Assembly (NCBI GenBank): GCA_009922295.1
Contig: RFWA01000137.1
Location: forward strand, 1 to 6,587
Direction: 5' to 3'
Source: Betaproteobacteria bacterium
GTDB lineage: Bacteria > Pseudomonadota > Gammaproteobacteria > Burkholderiales > Burkholderiaceae_C
DNA length: 6,587 nt
Made by a program: the position numbers and the translations under genes. The notes under the pieces were generated by a model. It was not told where the DNA came from. It made no database searches and saw only the letters and a program-made list of their open reading frames with translations. Below are positions 1-6,007 of this stretch, in pieces (within the stretch, counting starts at the first letter, position 1; each line of letters begins with the position of its first letter).

Positions 1-1
1 G

Positions 2-235
2 GACTCTAACGTCACCACCCTGATCGCCGGCTTGGCCTTGCTGGCCTTTGGTTCCGGGCCGGTGCGCGGCTTCGCCGTAGTGCACTGCCTGGGCATTTTG
101 ACCAGCATGTTCTCTGGCGTGTTTTTCTCACGCGGCCTGGTTAACCTCTGGTACGGCCGGCAGAAAAAACTCAAGAGTGTGTCGATCGGCACCGTCTGGC
201 GGCCGGACACCGGCAACCAAGTCACTGCCCCCTGA
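2..235 (+). CDS. secD: SecD C-terminal end (partial, 5' end outside window)
   Basis: This is the last 77 residues of SecD, the larger of the paired RND-type membrane proteins that use the proton gradient to help the SecYEG channel release proteins on the periplasmic side. The reading frame is open from base 2. It shows the typical SecD ending: a TM segment with LALLAFGSGPVRGFAV, then a last TM segment with GILTSMFSGVFFSRGLVN, then a short polar cytoplasmic tail. The GSGPVRGFAV and LTSMFS stretches are family hallmarks. It stops 12 bp before secF, the usual secD-secF operon order. No frame disruption is visible in the part present. The start and the large periplasmic domain lie upstream of the window. 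Confidence 0.93.
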   Translation, partial: DSNVTTLIAGLALLAFGSGPVRGFAVVHCLGILTSMFSGVFFSRGLVNLWYGRQKKLKSVSIGTVWRPDTGNQVTAP

Positions 236-247
236 CAGGAAACGACC

Positions 248-1065
248 ATGGAATTTTTCAAGATCCGGCGCGACATCCCGTTCATGCGCCATGCGCTGGT
301 GTTCAACCTGATATCGCTGCTGACCTTTCTGGCGGCGGTGTTCTTTTTGTTCAGCCGGGGCCTGCACCTGTCGGTGGAGTTCACGGGCGGCACGCTGATG
401 GAGGTCAGCTACGCGCAACCTGCGGACCTGAATGCCATCCGCGCCAGCGTGGCCAAGCTGGGCCTGAGCGATGTGCAGGTGCAAAATTTCGGCACGGCGC
501 GCGATGTGCTGATCCGCATGCCGGTGCAAAAGGGCGTCAGCTCGGCACAGCAGAGCGATCGGGTGATGGCCGAACTCAAGACCACCGATGCCTCTGCCAG
601 TATGCGCCGTACCGAATTTGTCGGGCCGCAGGTGGGGGACGAACTGGCCGCCGACGGCCTGAAAGCACTGGCCTGCGTGGTGGTGGGCATCATGATCTAC
701 TTGGCGATTCGTTTCGAGTGGAAGTACGCGGTGGCGGCCATCGTTGCCAACTTGCACGACGTCATCATCATCCTGGGCTTTTTTGCGTTTTTTCAGTGGG
801 AGTTCTCGCTCCCGGTGCTGGCCGCGGTATCATCACGCACGGCTCTACCCAGTTGATGGTGTTGTCGATGCTGCTGTTTGGTGGCGCCACACTGCACTAC
901 TTTGCCTTGGCGCTGACGATCGGCATTCTGTTCGGCATCTATTCGTCAGTCTTTGTGGCCGCGGCGATTGCCATGTGGCTGGGCATCAAGCGCGAAGACC
1001 TGATCAAGGCGCCGGCCCGTAAAGAAGGCGATCCTAAAGACCCGAACGCCGGCGCGACGGTTTGA
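248..1065 (+). pseudogene. secF: secF, interrupted by an internal deletion with frameshift
   Basis: SecF is the smaller partner of SecD in the Sec translocon. The ATG at 248 has an AGGA ribosome site at 237-240. Frame 248 reads well for about 194 residues: TM1 at about 18-37, the FTGG motif at 45-48, the periplasmic domain, VGPQVGDEL at 125-132, TM2 at about 138-156, and TM3 at about 162-183 ending FSLPVLAAV. From about 829 a different frame carries the rest: IITHGSTQLMVLSMLLFGG, then LHYFALALTIGILFGIYSSVFVAAAIAMWLG, with the stop at 1065. Family members have about 45 residues between these pieces, including TM4 with the GYSxNxS and DRIRE motifs; these are absent in every frame. The missing length must be 3n+1 nt. 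As written, translation ends at 856 with 202 residues, without TM4-TM6. Either this is a genuine null allele or the DNA is mis-assembled. About 193 plus 78 residues remain, against the roughly 320 usual for the family. Confidence 0.85.
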
Positions 1066-1144
1066 AGTTGGCGCTCTGTCCTAGACGCTGAGACCGCTGG
1101 TCTGGTCATCTTCTGGGCCAATAGGGCGTGAAGGCGGACCGATT

Positions 1145-1954
1145 TCAAGACATGCTGAGTCCCCGTGCCGCATCAAGGAGCAAGGCACGCGCAAGGTCGG
1201 CACTTGCGCTGACGTGGTTGTCAATGCGCGTAATGTAAGGGCAGGTCAATGCCGCGAATGCATGGCCGTCGGGTCCAAGCAGTGGGACGGCGATGTCAAT
1301 GATGCCTTTCGCGTGTTGACTATCGCCCTGCCAATACCCATTTTTACGAACGCTGCTGAGTCGAGATTCCAATTCCGGTTGGGGGATCGCTGTTTCTCCT
1401 TCTATGGGTTGATGAGCCGAGAGGAGTTGTGCCCGGTTCTCAGGTGTCTGAAACGCCAGGAGCACGTGTCCTGATCCCGTGTCCACCAGACTGACCAATG
1501 AGCCTGGTCGAACCGATAGCGAAAGTTTTCCTGGGCTGGCGGTCTCCGCCACGATGAGAATGTTCCCGTCCTCGTACAGGCCCAAATGACATGACTGCTC
1601 AGCGCGCTTGGCGAAAGCCTCCATCCAGGGGCTTGACTGTGCGATCAATCTGTTCACCGGCGGATGTCGTTGCGCCATCAAAAATAATTTGAGGCTTGGC
1701 GCGTACCTGTCGCCCTCCAGAGAGCGTGTGACGTAACGGCGCGCCACAAGGCGTTCAAGCATTCGGTAGCCTTCGCTGGGCCGTCGCCCCAAGGCTTTGT
1801 CAATCTCTCCTCGGGTCAGCGCGGCGGGTTGCGCGCACAACAGCTCCAGGATGTCCAGCCCCTTGTCCAGCGCCGGCGCACGGTAGCGAGCATCTACTTG
1901 GTCATCGGCGGGTTTACTGTTGGGGGAAGCGGTTTTGCGTGATGTTGGCGACAT
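1145..1954 (-). CDS. IclR-family transcriptional regulator
   Basis: This is a 269-residue DNA-binding regulator of the IclR family. After a polar N-terminal tail of about 25 residues, a winged helix-turn-helix covers about 27-90: APALDKGLDILELL, then LTRGEIDKALGRRPSEGYRMLERLVARRYV. The effector-binding domain covers about 100-265 and shows the usual pattern, with CHLGLYEDGNILIV near 122-135, a DTGSGHVLLAF helix near 158-168, and GIIDIAVPLLGPDGHAFAALT near 217-237. The ATG at 1954 is chosen because the core aligns well from just after it, although no strong Shine-Dalgarno sequence precedes it. The gene lies back to back with the ABC operon starting at 2168 and converges on secF. IclR regulators usually control adjacent divergent catabolic or transport genes, so it probably controls that operon and itself. 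Its effector is unknown and is possibly the transported solute. Family call is sure; target is inferred. Confidence 0.93.
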   Translation of the reverse strand: MSPTSRKTASPNSKPADDQVDARYRAPALDKGLDILELLCAQPAALTRGEIDKALGRRPSEGYRMLERLVARRYVTRSLEGDRYAPSLKLFLMAQRHPPVNRLIAQSSPWMEAFAKRAEQSCHLGLYEDGNILIVAETASPGKLSLSVRPGSLVSLVDTGSGHVLLAFQTPENRAQLLSAHQPIEGETAIPQPELESRLSSVRKNGYWQGDSQHAKGIIDIAVPLLGPDGHAFAALTCPYITRIDNHVSASADLARALLLDAARGLSMS

Positions 1955-2086
1955 GGATTTGGGATTGATCGCTTTGAAGGCCGGGCACTTTGCAGTTAAT
2001 CGCGTGCCGCGCGAGTTCGGTAATCGCCCCTCGGGTAAACACCAAGGCGCGTTTCTGATCGTGCAGTGTAAGCTCCAAAATATTCA

Positions 2087-2113
2087 TTGACGAACGATGC
2101 GATCGTATATGAA
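2087..2113 (+). promoter_or_regulatory. Candidate promoter for the ABC transporter operon
   Basis: TTGACG at 2087-2092 matches five of six bases of the sigma-70 -35 consensus. The best -10-like hexamer downstream is TATGAA at 2108-2113, with a 15-bp spacer, shorter than the ideal 17. The element lies about 55-80 bp upstream of the binding-protein start at 2168, a normal distance. A palindrome at 2094-2106 sits in the spacer, where a bound regulator would compete with RNA polymerase. The weak -10 is compatible with a regulated promoter, but the assignment rests on consensus matching only. Confidence 0.35.
2094..2106. promoter_or_regulatory. 13-bp palindrome ACGAT-GCG-ATCGT, candidate IclR-type operator
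   Basis: Arms ACGAT (2094-2098) and ATCGT (2102-2106) are perfect inverted copies around a 3-bp centre. It overlaps the left arm of the longer inverted repeat and lies in the spacer of the candidate operon promoter. IclR-family dimers commonly bind short palindromes of about this size between divergent genes. The link to the regulator at 1145-1954 is inferred from position. Confidence 0.35.
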
Positions 2114-2154
2114 TAAATTCAGGCGGATCAGATGGTTCGTCAAGCACCTTGTTC

Positions 2155-2160
2155 AAGGAG
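2155..2160 (+). promoter_or_regulatory. Ribosome binding site that fixes the binding-protein start
   Basis: AAGGAG lies 7 nt before the ATG at 2168. A second ATG at 2163 is in another frame and too close to the site. The in-frame ATG at 2132 lies upstream of the site and would add 12 residues in front of the signal peptide, so 2168 is the preferred start. Confidence 0.75.
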
Positions 2161-2167
2161 ACATGAA

Positions 2168-3235
2168 ATGACCGAAAAATATATGTGGTTGCGCACTTGG
2201 CGGACCCTTGCATTGGGATGGTTCGCTGCGGGTGTGGCGAGTCTGGCAATGGCGCAGTCCGCGGCGCCGATTTCCTTCAAGGTCGGTGCGGCCGGTGCCT
2301 CCGACCACGCGCCAGCCTTTGTGGCCCTGGAACGCGGGATATTTGCCAAGCATGGGCTGGACGTGAAGATCGTCATGTATGAGTCTGGCGTGGACATGCT
2401 CAACGGGCTACTGAACAACGCGCAGAACGTCAACATCATGGGTTCCACGCCTTTTCTGGCAGGCGCTTCGCGAGGCCAGCCCTTGGTCTTGATCGGTCAT
2501 CTTCATGGCGATGCCCTCAACCCTTTTTATGCCTCGAATCTCTCGATCGTGACCACACCGGCGTCCGGCGCCAAGGAGGGTGACTTCAAGGCGCTTAAGG
2601 GCAAGAAAATCGGCTTGACCCGTGGCACTGGGGCCGAAACATACGTGCTTTCTAAACTGTTGCAAAACGGTATGAAGCAAGACGATGTCACATTGGTTAA
2701 TCTGTCGCCTGCTAACTTGGTGACAGCCCTGAGACAGGGCGACGTCGACGCCGTATCGTCTTTCGAGCCCTGGGCCTCGCTGGCTACATTGCGGGTGCCC
2801 AACGCGCTGCGTCTCGTAAGCGGCGATTGCAGCGCCTGTTATGACCCCGGCACCATCCTCACCACGCGCGACGAGGTCGCCAAGAACACCGATGCCTTCA
2901 GGCGCTTCATGGTCGCCTTTGCCGAGGCTGAACAGTGGGTCCGTCAAAATCCGGATGCGGCGGCCGAGGTCAATATGCGTTGGATCAAGGGCGTAGACCT
3001 TGATGTGATGAAGTCCGCCATACGCCGCTCAATCTTTGACATGCGCTTGTCCAGGAACACGCTGGATGGCTTCGCCAAGACTGCGATACCGTTGCTGGTG
3101 GCAGACAAACGCATGGCCAAGTCGTTAGATCCAGCAAGCATCATCGATGCACAATTCATGAAGCACGCTGAGAGTACTGCACCGCAGTTCTTCTCTGACC
3201 TCAAGCCAATTCCCGCGGATCGCCGTTATCCGTGA
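2168..3235 (+). CDS. Periplasmic ABC substrate-binding protein, NrtA/SsuA/TauA type
   Basis: This is a 355-residue secreted solute receptor for the transporter encoded downstream. The start at 2168 follows AAGGAG. Residues 1-29 form a signal peptide: a basic start with R9 and R12, a hydrophobic core LALGWFAAGVASLA, and an AMA cleavage site before Q30. The mature protein begins with the family's FKVG strand and has DHAPAFVALERGIFAKHGLDV at about 46-66. The second lobe has GKKIGLTRGTGAETYVLSKLL at about 145-165 and the hinge-region DVDAVSSFEPWAS at about 192-204. These patterns match the NMT1/NrtA-like fold that binds nitrate, sulfonates, taurine, pyrimidine precursors or aromatic acids; which of these applies cannot be told. 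Two cysteines form CSAC at 221-224, which could be a disulfide. There is no lipobox, so it should be soluble. It is the first gene of the operon, 43 bp before the ATPase. Confidence 0.92.
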   Translation: MTEKYMWLRTWRTLALGWFAAGVASLAMAQSAAPISFKVGAAGASDHAPAFVALERGIFAKHGLDVKIVMYESGVDMLNGLLNNAQNVNIMGSTPFLAGASRGQPLVLIGHLHGDALNPFYASNLSIVTTPASGAKEGDFKALKGKKIGLTRGTGAETYVLSKLLQNGMKQDDVTLVNLSPANLVTALRQGDVDAVSSFEPWASLATLRVPNALRLVSGDCSACYDPGTILTTRDEVAKNTDAFRRFMVAFAEAEQWVRQNPDAAAEVNMRWIKGVDLDVMKSAIRRSIFDMRLSRNTLDGFAKTAIPLLVADKRMAKSLDPASIIDAQFMKHAESTAPQFFSDLKPIPADRRYP

Positions 3236-3278
3236 GTCTGGATTGCCCCACGCGTGCCACCCTAGTGAAGACCTGCCT

Positions 3279-4082
3279 ATGAGCGCAGAGCCCGGGCAGC
3301 CAGCAATCCGCATCAGCATGCGGGATCTGCATTTGGCGTATTTCAACGAGGAGCGTGGCGAACGGCACGTCGCGGTCGATGGCCTTTCTCTGGATGTTCG
3401 AGAGCGAGAATTCCTATGCGTGGTTGGCCCCTCAGGCTGTGGCAAATCCACGCTGCTGGCGGCGATAGCTGGCTTCCTGAAGCCCTCAAAGGGGACCCTG
3501 ACCCTGGACGGTAAGCCGATCCAGGGCCCGGGCGCCGACCGCGGCGTGGTGTTCCAGGAGTACGCGCTATTGCCCTGGATGAATGTCATCGACAACGTGG
3601 CCTTGGGCCTGAAGTTCAAGGGCGTCGCCAAGGCCGATCGCCATGCCATTGCGCTGCGTTTTTTGAGCATGGCCAACCTTGCTGACGCTGCGTACAAGTA
3701 CCCGCACGAACTCTCCGGTGGAATGAAACAACGTGCGGCCGTGACTCGCACGCTGGCCAACGAGCCCGAGGTGATGCTGATGGACGAGCCTTTTGCAGCC
3801 ATCGACGCGCAGTCGCGCCTCACGCTGCAGGAGGAACTGGTAAGGCTATGGTCTAGCAACCGCGTGACGGTGCTGTTCGTCACACACAGCGTTGAAGAAG
3901 CGGTATTTCTGGCGGATCGTGTGGCGATTCTGACCCCCGGTCCCGGCCGCGTGAAGGCGGTTGTCGACGTGCCGATCGCACGTGAACTGCGCAACTGGAC
4001 GGCCATGAACGCCAACCCGGAGTTCCTTGCACTTCGTGAGCGTGTCACGCGGCTGGTGCGCGGGCTTGAGGACGCAGCGTGA
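3279..4082 (+). CDS. ABC transporter ATPase, SsuB/TauB/NrtD type
   Basis: This 267-residue cytoplasmic ATPase powers the importer encoded around it. All nucleotide-binding motifs are present: Walker A GPSGCGKST at 50-58, Q-loop Q93 in VVFQEYALLPWMNV, signature LSGGMKQR at 145-152, Walker B VMLMDEP at 165-171 with catalytic E170, D-loop AIDAQSR, and switch histidine H203 in FVTHSVEEA. The QEYALLPWMNV and HSVEEAVFLADRV stretches are typical of the nitrate/sulfonate/taurine subfamily. There is no extra C-terminal regulatory domain, so it is an ordinary single-domain subunit. The ATG at 3279 is preferred on length. An in-frame TTG at 3243 would add 12 poorly conserved residues, and neither start has a strong ribosome site. 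A 31-bp gap follows before the small membrane protein gene. Confidence 0.93.
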   Translation: MSAEPGQPAIRISMRDLHLAYFNEERGERHVAVDGLSLDVREREFLCVVGPSGCGKSTLLAAIAGFLKPSKGTLTLDGKPIQGPGADRGVVFQEYALLPWMNVIDNVALGLKFKGVAKADRHAIALRFLSMANLADAAYKYPHELSGGMKQRAAVTRTLANEPEVMLMDEPFAAIDAQSRLTLQEELVRLWSSNRVTVLFVTHSVEEAVFLADRVAILTPGPGRVKAVVDVPIARELRNWTAMNANPEFLALRERVTRLVRGLEDAA

Positions 4083-4101
4083 GGCTACCTGTCGGCGCAG
4101 C

Positions 4102-4106
4102 AGGAG
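4102..4106 (+). promoter_or_regulatory. Ribosome binding site for the TTG-started small gene
   Basis: AGGAG lies 7 nt before the TTG at 4114, in the 31-bp gap between the ATPase stop and the small gene. The small protein has no internal methionine codon, so this site decides the start. Confidence 0.65.
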
Positions 4107-4113
4107 TCAAAAT

Positions 4114-4437
4114 TTGATCCGAAACCCCTTTTTCAAGCCGATTGCAGCGAGTGTCTTCGTGCTGGCGCTGTATCTGGCATTCTTCCTCTGGTCGGTACTG
4201 CAGGGTACCGCCAAACTGCCCGAGGATGCGCGACCGGCGCCCGGTGCGCGCAGCAATTTCGAAGTTGAACTCCGCTTCAACCCTGAGAGCTTTCACCAGA
4301 CCCGGCTCCAGGCCCTGGGGCGGCTTGTGAAAGTGGAAGGCAAGATCGTTTTGCTTGATGACGTATCGCGAGAGAATGCGATCGCACTGGCGCAGACCTT
4401 CTGGGTGGCAGCGGTGCGGCCCCAACGCAAGCCATGA
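4114..4437 (+). CDS. Small single-pass membrane protein of unknown function in ABC operon
   Basis: I do not recognise this 107-residue protein. It starts at TTG (4114) after AGGAG; the frame has no ATG at all, so it could be missed by gene finders. A short basic N-terminus (R3, K8) precedes one hydrophobic segment at about 9-29 (PIAASVFVLALYLAFFLWSVL). This predicts a cytoplasmic N-terminus and about 75 residues outside the membrane. A proline/arginine-rich linker (about 35-46) leads to a small possible alpha/beta domain with FNPESFHQTRLQALGRL at 55-71, the turn VEGKIVLLDDVSREN at 74-88, and a helix to W97. It has no cysteine and no lipobox. Its stop overlaps the ATG of permease 1 (ATGA), and it lies between ATPase and permease genes, so co-expression with the transporter is likely. 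An accessory subunit or assembly factor is a reasonable guess, no more. The hydrophobic segment could instead be an uncleaved signal anchor. Confidence 0.75.
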   Translation: MIRNPFFKPIAASVFVLALYLAFFLWSVLQGTAKLPEDARPAPGARSNFEVELRFNPESFHQTRLQALGRLVKVEGKIVLLDDVSRENAIALAQTFWVAAVRPQRKP

Positions 4438-5225
4438 GGCTGACACACAGCCAAGCGCGTGCCTTGAAGGGCATGCTTGGCATTCTGCTGTTTATCGCTG
4501 TATGGCAGGGATCGGTACCGCTGATCGGCCTGGATGCCTACTATTACCCGGGTCCGATCGACGTCTGGCATGCCGCTTTCGAACTGGTCGAAAAGGGCAT
4601 ACTCCCGGTCTATCTGTCAGATAGCGCAGGTCGTTACGCCGCAGGTGTGTGCATCGGGGTCGCTAGTGGCATCAGCTTCGGTCTTCTTATTGGACTAAAC
4701 CGGACCGCCAGCAGAATGCTGGGGCCATCGATCAATTTTCTGTTCTCGATCGTCGAGGCGGCGTGGATTCCAATCTTCGTGATCTGGTGGGGATACGGCT
4801 ACACGACGATCCTGATCTCCCTGTCTTATGTGATTTTCTTCCCTGTGCTGTACAACACGCTGCTCGGCGTGCGCAGCGTGCCTCAGGTTTACATCCATGC
4901 GGCGCAGGCCTTAGGGGCGAACCGTTGGCAGGTGCTGAGCAACGTCATCCTGCCGTCGGCGCTTCCTTCCATCATCACCGGATTTCGCGTGGGCGCAGGA
5001 TTCGCGTTCCGCGGCCTTGTATTTGCCGAGATCATTTCGGCTAAGACCGGCATCGGTTTCATGATCTTCGAAGGTACCACCTACCACCAGACCGCACGCA
5101 CTGTTGTCGGGATGATCGTCATGGGCCTCGCATGGCTGTTCATCAACAACTTCTATCTCAAGCCGCTTGAACGGGCAACGGTCGAGCGCTGGGGCCTGAT
5201 CACCACCGCGGAGACGCGCGAATGA
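4434..5225 (+). CDS. ABC transporter permease 1, SsuC/TauC type
   Basis: This 263-residue inner-membrane permease has about six hydrophobic segments: near 13-32, 68-88, 98-118, 122-145, 178-200 and 222-242. The cytoplasmic coupling loop that docks on the ATPase (EAA motif) is seen at about 155-174: HAAQALGANRWQVL followed by NVILP, with the conserved glycine at 161. The N-terminal YYYPGPIDVW stretch before the core, and the GFRVGAGFAFRGLVFAEI stretch after the loop, match the nitrate/sulfonate/taurine permease group (binding-protein-dependent transport inner membrane component). The ATG at 4434 overlaps the stop of the small membrane protein gene (ATGA), indicating translational coupling. The C-terminus PLERATVERWG closely matches that of permease 2, so the two are probably paralogs. 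Family permeases often work as homodimers; a second permease here suggests a heterodimer. Confidence 0.92.
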   Translation: MRLTHSQARALKGMLGILLFIAVWQGSVPLIGLDAYYYPGPIDVWHAAFELVEKGILPVYLSDSAGRYAAGVCIGVASGISFGLLIGLNRTASRMLGPSINFLFSIVEAAWIPIFVIWWGYGYTTILISLSYVIFFPVLYNTLLGVRSVPQVYIHAAQALGANRWQVLSNVILPSALPSIITGFRVGAGFAFRGLVFAEIISAKTGIGFMIFEGTTYHQTARTVVGMIVMGLAWLFINNFYLKPLERATVERWGLITTAETRE

Positions 5226-6007
5226 ACGCCCTGCCGAGTCGGTCCCGCATGAACGACATCCTGCTGATGGCTCTGCCACCGTTCCTGCTGCTGCTGGTTT
5301 GGTTTGCAGTGCCGCACCTTCTGACCTATCCTGCCTACAAGTTGCCTTCGATTGCCACGGTGGGTCAACGCATTGTCGAGGCGGTGTCCGACGGTAGCTT
5401 GGCCAAGGCCATCCTTTCCAGCCTGGGGCGGTTGGCTATGGGATTCATGGTCGGCAACCTGATCGCCATTCCGCTCGGTATCGCCGTAGCCATGAACCGT
5501 CATGTGTCCGATCTCCTGCGACCGCTCATGACCTTTCTGCAGTCCATTGCTGGCATTGCGTGGGTGCCACTGGCCATCATTTGGTTCGGCCTGGGACACG
5601 GTGCGGTGGTCTTCATCATTGCCAACGCGATCTTCTTCGCCTCGATCAACAACACCATCATGGGCGTCGAGTCGATTCCCAACACACTCTACCGAGCGGT
5701 GCGTAGTCACGGTGGGCGCGGCTCACAGGTGTTTTTCAACCTGGTTCTGCCTGGCGCACTGACGCAGATCATTCTGGGATTTCGAACGTCCATGGCTTAC
5801 GGCTGGCGTTCGCTGGTGGCAGGAGAAATGATCGCTGGATCCTCCGGTTTGGGCTACATGACCATCGAGGCGGTGCAGTGGTACCAGACCGAGACCATCA
5901 TCATGGGTATTGCGGTCATTGGCGTGTTGTGGCTGCTCATGGACCGATTCCTGTTTTCAACTTTGGAGCGGGCGACAGTGATCCGATGGGGAATGGTGAG
6001 GTCATGA
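5222..6007 (+). CDS. ABC transporter permease 2, SsuC/TauC type
   Basis: This second 261-residue inner-membrane permease has the same layout as permease 1: an N-terminal hydrophobic segment at about 14-31, the YKLPSIATVGQRI stretch before the core, then hydrophobic segments near 68-90, 103-123, 127-147, 180-203 and 225-243. Its coupling loop at about 158-177 reads RAVRSHGGRGSQVF then NLVLP. It keeps the key glycine but departs from the usual EAA start, which is seen as AVRS here. GFRTSMAYGWRSLVAGEM follows, as in the family, and the end TLERATVIRWG mirrors permease 1. The ATG at 5222 overlaps the permease 1 stop (ATGA), with GGAG at 5210-5213 as ribosome site. The divergence between the two supports two distinct subunits rather than a recent duplicate. 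The substrate is unknown. Confidence 0.92.
   Translation: MNALPSRSRMNDILLMALPPFLLLLVWFAVPHLLTYPAYKLPSIATVGQRIVEAVSDGSLAKAILSSLGRLAMGFMVGNLIAIPLGIAVAMNRHVSDLLRPLMTFLQSIAGIAWVPLAIIWFGLGHGAVVFIIANAIFFASINNTIMGVESIPNTLYRAVRSHGGRGSQVFFNLVLPGALTQIILGFRTSMAYGWRSLVAGEMIAGSSGLGYMTIEAVQWYQTETIIMGIAVIGVLWLLMDRFLFSTLERATVIRWGMVRS

Larger units (their letters stand above)
2087..2143. repeat. Inverted repeat TTGACGAAC ... GTTCGTCAA, possible paired operator
   Basis: The left arm TTGACGAAC at 2087-2095 is the exact reverse complement of GTTCGTCAA at 2135-2143. After one mismatch, two more positions pair (AT at 2097-2098 with AT at 2132-2133), so 11 of 12 positions match. Arm centres are 48 bp apart, too far for a simple dimer site but compatible with two separate sites or looping. 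Each arm carries TTGACG facing inward on its own strand, so the repeat could mark overlapping divergent -35 elements. The minus-strand copy lacks a good -10 at normal spacing. Confidence 0.5.
1955..2167. promoter_or_regulatory. Divergent control region between iclR-type gene and ABC operon
   Basis: These 213 bp separate two divergent starts and carry no convincing gene. The half nearest the operon, about 2081-2120, is AT-richer than its surroundings, as expected for promoters. It contains the inverted repeat and palindrome listed separately. The half nearest the regulator (1955-2080) would be a long untranslated leader if the regulator's promoter lies near the repeat. It holds a 7-bp direct repeat, TAATCGC, at 1997-2003 and 2021-2027, of doubtful meaning. 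Confidence 0.6.

Noticed and set aside
718..1065. Separate small gene for the second half of secF
   Set aside because: Before 829 this frame is nonsense relative to secF, and it becomes SecF-like only after the junction; there is no ribosome site, so it is part of the broken secF.
1091..1103. Hairpin AGACC-GCT-GGTCT between the convergent secF and regulator genes as a terminator
   Set aside because: The stem is only 5 bp, outer bases do not pair, and no T-run follows on either strand, so it is too weak to call a terminator.
1997..2027. Direct repeat TAATCGC at 1997 and 2021 as a tandem regulator site
   Set aside because: Only 7 bp, two copies, 24 bp apart, and far from any promoter-like element; likely chance.
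1914..2087. Minus-strand 57-residue reading frame (starting MNILELTLHDQK) upstream of and overlapping the regulator start
   Set aside because: It has no ribosome site, overlaps the regulator in another frame, and resembles no family; probably a chance frame in the leader.
3125..4048. Long 307-residue minus-strand reading frame opposite the ATPase gene
   Set aside because: It is the antisense shadow of a clear ABC ATPase with all motifs intact; its arginine/serine-rich composition is typical of antisense frames in high-GC DNA.
4027..4113. TTG at 4027 as an earlier start of the small membrane protein
   Set aside because: It would overlap the ATPase gene by 56 bp and add an arginine-rich stretch; the TTG at 4114 has a proper ribosome site.
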